From contig NZ_SMTK01000003.1 in NCBI RefSeq assembly GCF_004357995.1, forward strand, positions 558,001 through 622,000: a DNA stretch of 64,000 nucleotides, given 5' to 3'. How positions within the stretch are numbered: the first letter of the stretch is position 1; each line of letters opens with the position of its first letter. The notes beneath the pieces were generated by a model. That model ran no database searches and was not told the origin of the DNA. It saw only the letters and a program-made list of their open reading frames with translations. This stretch comes from Arthrobacter crusticola (GTDB lineage: Bacteria; Actinomycetota; Actinomycetes; Actinomycetales; Micrococcaceae). The translations under genes and the position numbers were made by a program. Shown here in pieces: positions 7,843 through 16,255 of this stretch.

Positions 7843-9081
7843 TTGTCCACCACCCAATCACCCATCGACAGCTCAGCACCTGCTGCTCGTTCCCGCTTCA
7901 CCCTTCCCGCCCCGGTAGCCTTCGTGGGAAGCGCGATCGCCTTCACCAGTCTGTACCTTGCGGCAGGAGCGCCGACACCCCTGCTACCGCTTTACCAGGA
8001 CGAATGGAACTTTCCGGCGGTCGTCCTGACGGCGGCGTTCGCCGCCTACGCCGGAGGTTTCCTCGCGGCCCTCCTGACGGCGGGCTCCCTCTCCGACCAC
8101 ATCGGCCGCAGGCCCGTGCTCATCGGCGCTCTCCTGGTGCAGTTCGTCTCGACCATAATGTTCATTCTCGCGCCCGACGCCGGCTGGGTGATCGCTGCGC
8201 GGGTTGTCCAGGGCATCGCCACGGGCGCCGCGACCAGCGCCTTCTCGGCCTCGCTCGCCGAGCTCGCCCCGGTGAAGCACAAGAAACTCGGTGCCATCCT
8301 TGGCAGTGTCGCCGTGACCGGCGGCCTCGCCCTGGGCGCCCTGCTTGCCGGGTTGGCCATCGAGTTCACCCCTTCCCCGAACGGCCTGATCTTTACGGTC
8401 CTCGCCGTCATCGCGGTTCTGGGGATCATCGTCGTCGCCCTGACCCCCGAGAGTGCGACGCGCCGCCCCGGAGCGTGGCGTTCCCTGATCCCGCGCATGG
8501 CCGTCGCTGCCGCTGCCCGGAAGGAATTCGCCGCCGCCGCCCCCGTCATCGCCGCGACCTGGATGCTCGGCGGGCTCTCCCTCGGGCTCGCGCCGACGCT
8601 CGTGCGGAACGTCTTCGAGGTTGACAGCGCCCTGGTCAACGGCCTGGTCGGCTTCGTTGCGTCGGCCGCCTCGGCGGTCTCCGGCATCGTGTTCTCCCGC
8701 CTGGCCCCGCGCGCCGGAATAAAGCTCGGGATCTACGCCGCGGCCGTCGCTGCCATCGGCAACGTAACGAGCGTGCTCACCGGGACCCTCGTTCTGATGG
8801 TCGTCAGCTTCGTGATCGGGGGTATCGGCTTCGGCAGCGCCTTCTCGGCATCCCTGCGTCTCATCATGCCGCTGACCGACGCGCAGCACCGCGCGGGAAC
8901 CATCGCGTCCGTCTTCGTCGTCGCCTACATCGCCTTCGGCCTGCCGGTCGTCCTCGTCGGCCTGCTCGCCGCGCCCCTGGGTTTTCCGACCACGATTGTG
9001 GGATATGGAGCCGTAATCCTGCTCCTCGTGCTGATCGGCCTGATCGCACAGTTCCGCATCACCCGCACGGCCCGGGCCTAG
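7843..9081 (+). CDS. MFS transporter (drug:proton antiporter type)
   Basis: A 412-residue major facilitator with about 12 hydrophobic segments. The cytoplasmic loop-2 motif A is present as GSLSDHIGRRPVL, and the early segment APTPLLPLYQ is typical of 12-TM exporters. The start is a TTG at 7843 preceded by CAGGAGA 5 bases upstream; the open frame extends much further 5' but that part overlaps the divergent monooxygenase and is not protein-like. Substrate unknown; efflux of a small organic compound is likely. Confidence 0.85.
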   Translation: MSTTQSPIDSSAPAARSRFTLPAPVAFVGSAIAFTSLYLAAGAPTPLLPLYQDEWNFPAVVLTAAFAAYAGGFLAALLTAGSLSDHIGRRPVLIGALLVQFVSTIMFILAPDAGWVIAARVVQGIATGAATSAFSASLAELAPVKHKKLGAILGSVAVTGGLALGALLAGLAIEFTPSPNGLIFTVLAVIAVLGIIVVALTPESATRRPGAWRSLIPRMAVAAAARKEFAAAAPVIAATWMLGGLSLGLAPTLVRNVFEVDSALVNGLVGFVASAASAVSGIVFSRLAPRAGIKLGIYAAAVAAIGNVTSVLTGTLVLMVVSFVIGGIGFGSAFSASLRLIMPLTDAQHRAGTIASVFVVAYIAFGLPVVLVGLLAAPLGFPTTIVGYGAVILLLVLIGLIAQFRITRTARA

Positions 9082-9159
9082 CCTCGGCCCGCCCGTAACG
9101 GGCTCCTGCAGGGCCGCATAGACCGCCCGGCTCCGCGGGGCAGCAGCCTAACGCACGAC

Positions 9160-9195
9160 GAACGCGCCATCCGGTACCCACCGGGTGGCGCGTTC
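9160..9195. terminator. bidirectional hairpin between convergent MFS and redoxin genes
   Basis: GAACGCGCCATCCGGT pairs with ACCGGGTGGCGCGTTC (one wobble) around ACCC. It sits in the 170-bp gap where both genes end. Confidence 0.7.
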
Positions 9196-9252
9196 TGCAT
9201 GTGCGGGGCGCCGCGCGGGGCCACAGGCAGGGACGCCGGCGGGCCGGTTCCC

Positions 9253-10302
9253 CTACCCAAAGGTGAAGCAGTAGACCCCCGCTCCCGGGTCAAGGAACTC
9301 GATCTCGGCGGTGCCCTCGGCGCCGGGGCCGCTGCGGCGGAGGAGCTGGTACAGGCCGGGCCGGGTGATGGTGCCGTAGCCGGCCGGGTCGATGTCCAGG
9401 CCGGAAGCGGCGCCGGGTTCCCGGCCGTCAACCATGACCCGCAGGCGCACCTCCGATCCCGGTGCCGCCGGAGCCGCGACCAGGTGGACGTCGCGGGCGT
9501 GGAAGCGGCAGAAAAGACGTCCTCCAGGAGCTTCGGACACCGCCGCCTCCGCACCGGCCCTCCAACTGCCGGCCAGCGCCCACTGCCCGCGGCGCAGTCG
9601 TGGAGGCGCGGTATAGGCGTGCACGCTGTCGCCCGCCAGGCCGTCCGGGGACGCGAACCCGGAGGTCCGTTGATATCCGAGGTAGGTTTCGGCCGACCGG
9701 AGGGTTTTCCAGTCCGCGGCCGCTTCAATTCCCGTGCCGGAGACCGGCCCCACCGCCGGACCGGGATCGGCGGCCCCCGCCTCGGTCAGCAGCCGCCGGA
9801 GTGCCGCCTCGGTTTCGTCGTAGCCGCCCTCACCGAAGCTGGTATGGCGGAGGCGGCCCTGCGCGTCCACGAGATACACCGCCGGCCAGTAATGGTTGTC
9901 GAAGGAGCGCCAGACTCGAAAGGAGTTATCGACAGCGACCGGATAGCCGATGGACAGGGCCTCCATGGCGGGCCGGACATTCCCGACGTCGTGTTCGAAG
10001 GAAAATTCGGGTGAGTGCACCCCGATCACCACCAGGCCATGGCGCCGGTAGGCCTCCTCCCAGGCGCGCACGTACGGCAGGGCCCGGAGCCAGTTGATGC
10101 ACGTGTAAGTCCAGAAGTTGACCAGGACCACACGGCCGCGCAGGGCCGCCCCGGTCAAGGGGGGCGAGTTGAGCCACCCGGTGGCGCCGGCGAAGGAAAA
10201 CGGCTCCTCCTCCGGTAGCAGGCCCCCGGGCTCGCTGGCCGGGCTTTCGGCCGGACCGACGTCATTCAGGAAGTTTCTGGGGAAGTCGTCTTCGGAAGTC
10301 AT
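9253..10302 (-). CDS. redoxin / thioredoxin-like family protein (TlpA/DipZ C-terminal type)
   Basis: A 349-residue protein. Residues about 35-165 form an AhpC/TSA-TlpA-like thioredoxin fold with VNFWTYTCINWLRALPYV, then GVHSPEFSFE and the cis-Pro region HYWPAVYLVD. The CxxC position reads C68-I-N-W71, so only the first Cys remains. The C-terminal part resembles the carbohydrate-binding-like domain of DipZ proteins (AETYLGYQRTSGF, then beta-rich sequence). There is no signal peptide, so it appears cytoplasmic. A single-Cys enzyme would act as a peroxidase or monothiol reductase rather than a disulfide reductase. Confidence 0.82.
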   Translation of the reverse strand: MTSEDDFPRNFLNDVGPAESPASEPGGLLPEEEPFSFAGATGWLNSPPLTGAALRGRVVLVNFWTYTCINWLRALPYVRAWEEAYRRHGLVVIGVHSPEFSFEHDVGNVRPAMEALSIGYPVAVDNSFRVWRSFDNHYWPAVYLVDAQGRLRHTSFGEGGYDETEAALRRLLTEAGAADPGPAVGPVSGTGIEAAADWKTLRSAETYLGYQRTSGFASPDGLAGDSVHAYTAPPRLRRGQWALAGSWRAGAEAAVSEAPGGRLFCRFHARDVHLVAAPAAPGSEVRLRVMVDGREPGAASGLDIDPAGYGTITRPGLYQLLRRSGPGAEGTAEIEFLDPGAGVYCFTFG

Positions 10303-10622
10303 GATGGAGTTCCTTCGCTCGTTGCGGGCCCCGGTGGACCATTATGGGCACTCCGGCCCGTGCACCGCACTCGTATGACACCCGGCCGCCGCGCCGGTAC
10401 GGCCCGTCCCGCGTTGCGCCGGGGGGCCGCAACGGGCGAAGGTGGAGGGAAGTGGTAGTCCGACTCGAGGGTCGGAGCAGCATGGATCGTAACAGTGGAG
10501 GTCGGAGTAACAGTGGAGGTCGGAACAGGGTGGAGGAGCGGCGTGGACCGGAACTGGAAGCGAACCGGACCGGGAACGGACGGTGGGGCCAGAACGAATG
10601 GGCCAACGGGCGGAGGGACCCT
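10303..10622 (+). other. intergenic region with low-complexity leader
   Basis: If the antiporter starts at GTG 10623, these 320 bases carry no gene. They include two exact 18-bp tandem units (10489-10524) rich in GGAGGTCGGA. An ATG at 10482 is in frame with the antiporter, but the extra 47 residues would be Gly/Arg/Asn-rich and unlike the family. Confidence 0.55.
10489..10524 (+). repeat. two tandem 18-bp units
   Basis: GTAACAGTGGAGGTCGGA occurs twice back to back; related GGTCGGAG words flank it. It resembles slippage in an untranslated leader. Confidence 0.75.
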
Positions 10623-11738
10623 GTGACCTCGCTGATCGGACGCCTGCAGTCCTCCTGGACCGTCACCGTCCCTGTGGTGGCACTGGTCGTGCTGGTCCTG
10701 ACCTGGCAGCGGAACCTTGGCGCCCTGGCCGTCGCCGCCGTCGCCGTCGTCCTGGTGGGATCGATCCTCGCCGCGGTGCACCATGCAGAGGTGATCGCAC
10801 ACCGGGTGGGGGAGCCCTTCGGGTCGCTCGTCCTCGCCGTGGCGGTGACGGTGATCGAGGTGGCGCTGATCATCACGCTCATGATCTCCGGCGGACCCGA
10901 GACCGCCTCCCTGGCTCGGGACACGGTGTTCGCCGCGGTGATGATCACCGCGAACGGAATCGTGGGACTGGCGCTGCTCGTGGGCGCAGTGCGCTTCGGG
11001 ACCGTCCGGTTCAACACCGAAGGGACGGGTGCCGCCCTGGGCGTGATCGCCATGCTCGCCACCATGACCCTGGTGCTGCCCAGCTTCACCTCCGCCCGCT
11101 CCGGGCCGGAATTCTCCCCGGCGCAGCTGGCCTTCGCCGGGATCGCCTCCCTTGCCCTGTATGCCGCCTTCGTCTCCACCCAGACAGTGCGCCACCGCGA
11201 CTTCTTCCTGCCGGTGCCGGCACACCCGGGCCGGCGTGCTGCGGCCGCCGACGACGCCGAGGAGCACGCCCCACCTCCCAGCACGCGCGCGGCACTGCTC
11301 AGCCTCGGCCTGTTGGCCGTTGCCCTCGTGGCTGTCGTCGGACTGGCGAAGGCCGTGTCACCCGCCATTGAGGCGGGGGTGAAGGCGGCCGGCATTCCCG
11401 AGTCGTTCGTCGGTGTGGTCATCGCACTGCTGGTGCTCACGCCGGAGGGCATCGCCGCCACCCGCGCGGCACTGCGGGACCGCATTCAAACCAGCCTCAA
11501 CCTCGGGTACGGCTCGGCGATTGCGAGCATCGGACTGACCGTTCCCGTGATTGCCCTGTCCACCCTCTGGCTTGAGGGCCCCCTGATCCTCGGCCTCGGC
11601 TCCACCCAAATTGTGCTGCTGACCTTGACGGTGGTCGTCAGCGTCCTCACCGTGGCGCCGGGCCGGGCGACGCGGCTCCAGGGAACCGTGCACCTCATCC
11701 TGTTGGCGGCGTTCATCTTCCTGGCGATCAACCCTTAA
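10623..11738 (+). CDS. calcium/cation:proton antiporter (CaCA superfamily, ChaA-like)
   Basis: A 371-residue membrane protein with about 11 hydrophobic segments and two internally related halves. The alpha-1 repeat reads GEPFGSLVLAVAVTVIEVAL with its conserved Glu; the alpha-2 repeat reads LLVLTPEGIAATRAALRD. These acidic residues are the cation-binding pair of Ca2+/H+ and Na+(K+)/H+ exchangers. Start GTG 10623 has GGAGGG 5 bases upstream. Probably exports Ca2+ or monovalent cations against protons; ion choice cannot be read from sequence. Confidence 0.83.
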   Translation: MTSLIGRLQSSWTVTVPVVALVVLVLTWQRNLGALAVAAVAVVLVGSILAAVHHAEVIAHRVGEPFGSLVLAVAVTVIEVALIITLMISGGPETASLARDTVFAAVMITANGIVGLALLVGAVRFGTVRFNTEGTGAALGVIAMLATMTLVLPSFTSARSGPEFSPAQLAFAGIASLALYAAFVSTQTVRHRDFFLPVPAHPGRRAAAADDAEEHAPPPSTRAALLSLGLLAVALVAVVGLAKAVSPAIEAGVKAAGIPESFVGVVIALLVLTPEGIAATRAALRDRIQTSLNLGYGSAIASIGLTVPVIALSTLWLEGPLILGLGSTQIVLLTLTVVVSVLTVAPGRATRLQGTVHLILLAAFIFLAINP

Positions 11739-11766
11739 CGGGGAATAGGAGGGGCTTTCGTCATAG

Positions 11767-11788
11767 TTTAGGAGTATATGGTCCTAAA
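11767..11788. promoter_or_regulatory. imperfect palindrome, probable operator (site B)
   Basis: TTTAGGAGTA-TA-TGGTCCTAAA is a 22-bp palindrome (8 of 10 positions pair) 33 bases before the SDR start. It shares the ten bases TTTAGGAGTA with site A at 3277-3297, but here the half-sites face each other instead of pointing outward. Confidence 0.5.
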
Positions 11789-11821
11789 ATGGGACCAATC
11801 CTCCAACAAAAGGCTTCTCTC

Positions 11822-12547
11822 ATGCGTATTCAGGGTTCAACTGTTCTTGTCACCGGGTCCAACCGTGGCCTCGGCCGTCTCTTCGTCGAGGAGCTCCTCG
11901 AACGGGGAGCAGTGAAGGTCTACGCGGCCTCACGGTCCGGCATCGAGGTCGGCCAGCCCGGCGTCGTGCCCTTAGCCCTGGATATCACCGATCCCGCCGC
12001 CGTCGCCGCGGCCGCGGCCGCCGCGCAGGACGTCAACATCCTGATCAACAACGCGGGCATCCTCACCCCCACGAGCCTCCTCGAGGGCTCCGCGGACGCG
12101 GTGCGACAGGAGATGGAGACCAACTTCTTCGGCACCCTCGAGATGACGCGGGCATTCGCGCCGATCATCGCCGCGAACGGCGGTGGAGCGATCCACAATG
12201 TGCTCTCCGTGCTGTCCTGGGCGCATTTCCCCGACGTCGGAGCGTACAGCGCCGCGAAGGCGGCCTCCTGGGCGATGACGAACGCCACCCGGCAGGAACT
12301 CGCCCCCCGGGGCATCGCCGTCTCCGCGCTGCACGTCGGCTGGATGGACACCGATATGGGCGCGCACATCCCGGCCGAGCAGAAGTCCGACCCCGCCGAG
12401 GTGGTCTCCGCAGCCCTGGACGCCGTCGAGGACGGTGAGCCGGAGGTGCTCTTCGGCGAGCTGACCCACAATGTGCGCGGGGCGCTCGCCGGCGACCTCT
12501 CGCAGCTCTACCCCGACCTCACCGTCCGGGACCTCAGGGCCAGCTAA
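11822..12547 (+). CDS. SDR family NAD(P)-dependent oxidoreductase
   Basis: A 241-residue classical short-chain dehydrogenase. The cofactor motif is TGSNRGLG near residues 11-18, NNAG is present, the catalytic Ser lies in NVLSVLSW, and the YSAAK pair is intact. The C-terminal region (HVGWMDTDMGAHI) resembles actinobacterial SDRs near HxlR-type regulators. ATG 11822 (MRIQGSTVLVTG) fits family length; an ATG at 11789 would add 11 residues and begin right at the operator. The substrate is unknown. A strong bidirectional terminator follows. Confidence 0.87.
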   Translation: MRIQGSTVLVTGSNRGLGRLFVEELLERGAVKVYAASRSGIEVGQPGVVPLALDITDPAAVAAAAAAAQDVNILINNAGILTPTSLLEGSADAVRQEMETNFFGTLEMTRAFAPIIAANGGGAIHNVLSVLSWAHFPDVGAYSAAKAASWAMTNATRQELAPRGIAVSALHVGWMDTDMGAHIPAEQKSDPAEVVSAALDAVEDGEPEVLFGELTHNVRGALAGDLSQLYPDLTVRDLRAS

Positions 12548-12568
12548 CCGGCCGCTCCGTCCCGGACG

Positions 12569-12638
12569 AAGCTGCCCTCGACCGAAGCAGCGGGTCCTCC
12601 AGCCAAGGAGGCCCGCTGCTTCAGGTGGAGGGCAGCTT
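12569..12638. terminator. nested bidirectional hairpin
   Basis: The outer arms AAGCTGCCCTC and GAGGGCAGCTT enclose a second stem, GAAGCAGCGGG(T)CCTCC with GGAGGCCCGCTGCTTC. It ends both the SDR and the convergent GNAT gene, whose stop codon overlaps the last base. Confidence 0.75.
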
Positions 12639-13246
12639 CAGCCGCCTGCGCGCTCCCAATCAGGGCGCAGAACCGACATCAGGACGGCGTCGATGTACTC
12701 GCCGTCGAACTTGAACACCTCCCGCAGGGTGCCCTCCACGACGAAGCCCGCCTTCTCGTAGGCCCGGCGGGCGCGGGGGTTGAACGCAAAGACTTCGAGG
12801 GAAATCCGGTGGAGCCCTGTGGCGGCGAAGGCATGGCCGATGAGAAGGCGCGTCGCCTCGGATCCAATGCCGCGGTCCCGCCCCGCCGGCCCGAGCAGAA
12901 TGCGGAAGTTGCAGGCGTCGTCGTCGGGCTGCCATTCGTTGAGCACCGCCTCACCCACGCAGTGCCCGGTGCCCGAATCGAGGACAGCCAGGTCGAGGCG
13001 GTCCGTCTGGTGGGCGCGCGTCCGGTACCAGGTGCGCGTGCGCTCATCCAGCCCCTGCGTCCCGGCCTCCGCCTCCGCGGAGGTGTGGACGCTTCCGGTG
13101 AGGCGCCGCACCTCGGGGTCCGCAAGGACCGGCCCCATCGCCTCGATGTCCTCGGCGGTGAAGGGCCGCAGCGTGCACAGGTTTCCCCTGAGGGTGGGCT
13201 GCGCGGAAAAGAGGACCGGCGGGGACATGGTGGAAGTGTAGGTCAT
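12638..13246 (-). CDS. GNAT family N-acetyltransferase (RimJ/RimL-like)
   Basis: A 202-residue acetyltransferase. It shows the RimJ/RimL layout: LRPFTAEDIEAMGPVLADPEV at the start, the acetyl-CoA loop region GPAGRDRGIGSEATRLLIGHAF, and the closing HRISLEVFAFNPRARRAYEKAGF. It transfers acetyl from acetyl-CoA to an amine, perhaps a protein N-terminus or small molecule. Its ATG overlaps the stop of the upstream unknown gene by 4 bases, so the two are translationally coupled. Confidence 0.87.
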   Translation of the reverse strand: MTYTSTMSPPVLFSAQPTLRGNLCTLRPFTAEDIEAMGPVLADPEVRRLTGSVHTSAEAEAGTQGLDERTRTWYRTRAHQTDRLDLAVLDSGTGHCVGEAVLNEWQPDDDACNFRILLGPAGRDRGIGSEATRLLIGHAFAATGLHRISLEVFAFNPRARRAYEKAGFVVEGTLREVFKFDGEYIDAVLMSVLRPDWERAGG

Positions 13247-13920
13247 CCGGTGGCGGAGGGCCCCGGACCGCCGTCCAGCATCCTTGCCACCTTCGCCTCC
13301 AGGGAGGCAACCGCCGTGTCCGGCAGCACGATCAGTCCGTCGAGTTCCCGCCGCGCCCGCCGGTACGCGGTCTGACGCTCGGCCGGGCTGGCCGCGTTGT
13401 CCAGCGCCAGGGCGAGGAGTTTCCGTGCCCGGGCCAGCCGCTGGCGTTCGGGCCCGGTGAAGGCCGAGTCCTTCAGCCGGCGCGCCTCCGCCTCGGCGAC
13501 CTGGAAGGCGACGTCGTAGTCGTTGACCGCCGCGCGGTACTCGGCGAATTCGGCGGCGCTCAGGGTGTCCGGCTCGGCCGGGCGGAGTGCGTCGGCCGTG
13601 CGCTTGGCGCGGAGGAAGGCGACCGTCAGGGGTTCACGCACGTCGGTCATCAGGGGGTAGTCGATCAGCTTCCCCACGTCGAGTTCATAGTCCAGCCACT
13701 TCCGATTGACGGCATCGTGGGCGGCGGTCACCGCTTCCACTTCGCCGATCCGCGCCTGCCGGACCTGCTCGCCCTGGTGCTTCAGGGTGTAAAGCTCCAC
13801 CCTGCGCTGGTGCCTGCGCTCGTTGGCCCGGGACCAGGACCGCCCCCAGGCAGCGAACACCCCGCTCAGCGGGAAGATGAGCCACCAGTAGCTGCCGGCG
13901 AATTCGAAGAGGGGCTCCAC
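13243..13920 (-). CDS. unknown protein with N-terminal membrane anchor
   Basis: I do not recognise this 225-residue protein. The first 25 residues (FAGSYWWLIFPLSGVFAAW) form one hydrophobic segment; the rest is charged, helical and rich in Ala, Arg and Glu, probably coiled-coil and cytoplasmic. It is coupled by a 4-base overlap to the GNAT gene downstream, which suggests a shared role. No catalytic motif is visible. Confidence 0.7.
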   Translation of the reverse strand: MEPLFEFAGSYWWLIFPLSGVFAAWGRSWSRANERRHQRRVELYTLKHQGEQVRQARIGEVEAVTAAHDAVNRKWLDYELDVGKLIDYPLMTDVREPLTVAFLRAKRTADALRPAEPDTLSAAEFAEYRAAVNDYDVAFQVAEAEARRLKDSAFTGPERQRLARARKLLALALDNAASPAERQTAYRRARRELDGLIVLPDTAVASLEAKVARMLDGGPGPSATG

Positions 13921-13968
13921 GGCTTCATCGTAGTTCCGGTGCCCGCCCGGCGCACCGGGGCCGGGCAG

Positions 13969-14007
13969 CGGAAGACCCGGTGCGGAGGCGCCGCACCGGG
14001 TCTTCCG
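13969..14007. terminator. perfect 17-bp hairpin terminator
   Basis: CGGAAGACCCGGTGCGG and CCGCACCGGGTCTTCCG are exact complements around AGGCG. It stops the leftward PspC operon before the unknown/GNAT pair. Confidence 0.75.
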
Positions 14008-14011
14008 TTGA

Positions 14012-14263
14012 TCACCGGCGGGTGGTGCGGTTCAGCAGCTGCTCCAGGGCGATCGTCCCGTCGGTCTTGGGCAGCAGGAGCCACAGCACCCCGTACATCG
14101 GAAGGCTCACTACCGGAAGCAGGAAGCTCAGGAGCATTGCGATCCGCACATAGGACACCGGCCAGTTGAACTGCGCCGCGATCCCCGAGGCGACGCCCCC
14201 AAGGATGCCGCCGGGTGCGCGCTTGACGGGGGAGGAGCGGAGGATCCGGAAGAAGGTGTCCAT
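14012..14263 (-). CDS. small PspC domain protein
   Basis: An 83-residue protein made almost only of a PspC domain: SPVKRAPGGILGGVASGIAAQF, then a hydrophobic segment ending MYGVLWLLLPKTDG. PspC proteins are membrane sensors of envelope stress; small stand-alone forms are common in Actinobacteria. It is the last gene of a three-gene minus-strand unit with two other membrane proteins, divergent from a PspC-fused kinase and its regulator. It probably works in the same envelope-stress circuit. Confidence 0.85.
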   Translation of the reverse strand: MDTFFRILRSSPVKRAPGGILGGVASGIAAQFNWPVSYVRIAMLLSFLLPVVSLPMYGVLWLLLPKTDGTIALEQLLNRTTRR

Positions 14264-14292
14264 GGTGAGCCTTTCGTTTGGCTGGGCTTTCG

Positions 14293-14562
14293 TCAGAGGC
14301 CTGCGGTTTCAGTATGGCCGTTATCGCCATCGGGGTCGTCGCCTGCCGCAGATGACCGGCGCGTCATCGAGTAGATGCCACCCACCACGAGCGCGATACC
14401 GGCGCCGATGAGCAGCCCCAGGAGCACGATCCCCGGGTCGAACCGGATGCCGGTGAGCAGTGAGACAAGGATCAGGGCCGCGATCGCCAGGATCACCGCC
14501 CCCCAGACGACGGTTCCCGTACGCACCCGGCGGGGTACTGCTGACTTTTCGGAGGTACTCAT
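14293..14562 (-). CDS. small two-TM membrane protein
   Basis: An 89-residue protein with two hydrophobic helices (about residues 17-39 and 43-66) linked by TGIRFDPG, and a polar tail. The family is not recognised. Its ATG overlaps the stop of the upstream PspC/toast-rack gene by 4 bases (ATGA), so it is coupled to it, and it precedes the small PspC gene by 29 bp. Confidence 0.75.
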   Translation of the reverse strand: MSTSEKSAVPRRVRTGTVVWGAVILAIAALILVSLLTGIRFDPGIVLLGLLIGAGIALVVGGIYSMTRRSSAAGDDPDGDNGHTETAGL

Positions 14563-16130
14563 TGGTCGAATCCAATCTCGTTTTGGGACACGCTGACCTG
14601 GCTGACCGCGCCGCCGACCTCAAGGATGATCGACGGGCCGTCGGCTGTTTCGTTCAGCTCGGTGGTTCCGGGCTGCCAGAACCCTTCGGCGACCGAGGCG
14701 TCGACGCCCTCGCCCGTCCGCACCGAGCCAAGGGCGACCTCCGAGCGGACTTCGACGGGCACGTCGCTGGGGACAAGGACGTCCACATTGCTGGCCAGCA
14801 CCCGTACCGGGATGACGACGTCGGATCTCAGGTTGTCGAGGCTGCGCAGGTCGAGCGTGCTGCGCCCGGCGACAACCGTGTAGCCCTCCTCCGCGGCCCG
14901 CGCCGAGGATGCCGACAGCGGTGTGTCACTGCCGACGACCGAGGCGCCGTCGTCGAAGTTGGCGGCAGCCACCGCGGAGCCGAGGAGGGCGGCGACGACC
15001 GAGGCGCCGGCGGCGAAACCGACGAACCCCGAGGACCGCCCGAGCAGGCCCAGGGTCACGACGGCGATGCCCAGAACGGCGGCGCCCGAGGCGAGGGCCA
15101 CGGGAAGCGCGGTCCGGCCGAGGTCGATCAGGGCCGCGTAGTCGAGGGCGAGGATGGTGCCGGCGGCGAGCACGGCTACACCCAGGCTGAGTGCCACGCC
15201 GCTGCCGGTGGGGCCGGGGGTGCGGGGGCGCGGCGGCGGTACGGGGCGCAGGGAGTAGCCCGGAGGCATTGACCCCGGAGGGACGGATCCGGCGGCGAGG
15301 TAATCGGACGGCGTGTAACCGGTGGCCGGCGGATACCCGGATCCGGGGAAGTCAGCCGGCAGCGGGCCGGCCGGGCGCGGAGGGACAGCGTCCGTGGCCA
15401 GAGGCTCCGTCGACGCGTACTGAGAGCCGGTGGGCGGAGGCCCCGCCTGATAGCTCGTGGCCGGAAACTGCTGGGTCGTTCCGGGCACGCCGTACGCGCC
15501 CGCCGCGTATCCACCCACTCCGGGGGCACCTGCCGGCCTGCCGGCGGCTGCCGCGTTGTTCCTGCTGCGCGCGGTCAGCGCCCAGTACACGGCATAGACG
15601 GCAGCACCGACCCAGATCAGGGTCCAGAGCACCCCCCAGCCGCCGCCCTCATCGCCGAGGAACGGCAGGTTCGGCCGCCAGAGCCCGGCGATGACCAGGA
15701 GCAGCGCCCCGGTCATTCCCGAGGTCCAGTTGCCGCGTCCGGCCGATTCGACGTGGATCCGTCCGTCCGGTTCGGGCAGGAGCGCCCACGCCAGGCCGTA
15801 CAGCAGGACGCCGATGCCGCCGAAGATCACCAGCACCACGACGATGCCCCGGACCAGGGCCACATCGAGCCCTGTGCGGTAGGCGATGCCTCCCGCCACC
15901 CCGCCGATCCAACGGTCGGAGGTGCGGGTAATCTGCAGTGAGCGCATCCGCTCGAAAAAGGCGTTCGACGGCGCAGGGCGGGGCGGCGGGGCTGCCGTGG
16001 AGCCGGACCGGGCCGAATAGCCTCCGCCCGGGCCGGTCGAGAAACCGGCCGGACCGGGGACGCGGCCTGGAAGGGCGTCGCCGGTGGGGCGTTCGGGCGG
16101 CAGTGGTTCAAGGGGCGGTTCGGAAGTCAT
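14559..16130 (-). CDS. PspC domain protein with C-terminal toast-rack/LiaF-like domain
   Basis: A 523-residue membrane protein. Residues about 1-50 are Pro/Gly-rich, about 60-120 form a PspC domain (SDRWIGGVAGGIAYRTGL, then GVLLYGLAWALLPEPDG), followed by more TM segments, a long Pro/Gly/Tyr linker, three further TM segments, and a beta-rich end (TLDLRSLDNLRSDVVIPVRV) like LiaF/toast-rack domains. Such proteins regulate LiaRS-type kinases at the membrane. ATG 16130 has GGAAGG upstream and lies 125 bp from the divergent kinase start; longer frames lack a binding site. Confidence 0.8.
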   Translation of the reverse strand: MTSEPPLEPLPPERPTGDALPGRVPGPAGFSTGPGGGYSARSGSTAAPPPRPAPSNAFFERMRSLQITRTSDRWIGGVAGGIAYRTGLDVALVRGIVVVLVIFGGIGVLLYGLAWALLPEPDGRIHVESAGRGNWTSGMTGALLLVIAGLWRPNLPFLGDEGGGWGVLWTLIWVGAAVYAVYWALTARSRNNAAAAGRPAGAPGVGGYAAGAYGVPGTTQQFPATSYQAGPPPTGSQYASTEPLATDAVPPRPAGPLPADFPGSGYPPATGYTPSDYLAAGSVPPGSMPPGYSLRPVPPPRPRTPGPTGSGVALSLGVAVLAAGTILALDYAALIDLGRTALPVALASGAAVLGIAVVTLGLLGRSSGFVGFAAGASVVAALLGSAVAAANFDDGASVVGSDTPLSASSARAAEEGYTVVAGRSTLDLRSLDNLRSDVVIPVRVLASNVDVLVPSDVPVEVRSEVALGSVRTGEGVDASVAEGFWQPGTTELNETADGPSIILEVGGAVSQVSVSQNEIGFDQ

Positions 16131-16255
16131 AGCCCGATCCTTCCAGTGTGCCGCTGGGCCGGCCATCGGGGGCTGCCCTGAATTCGCCCCTGAGGGAACC
16201 CCTGATTGTGCGCCCGGGGCATCCCCGAAGCCCATCGGCGTGCTTGGATTGAGCT

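Noticed and set aside
10344..10622. Antiporter start further upstream at 10344 or 10482
   Set aside because: The added residues are low-complexity Arg/Gly/Asn, while GTG 10623 has a strong binding site and fits family length.
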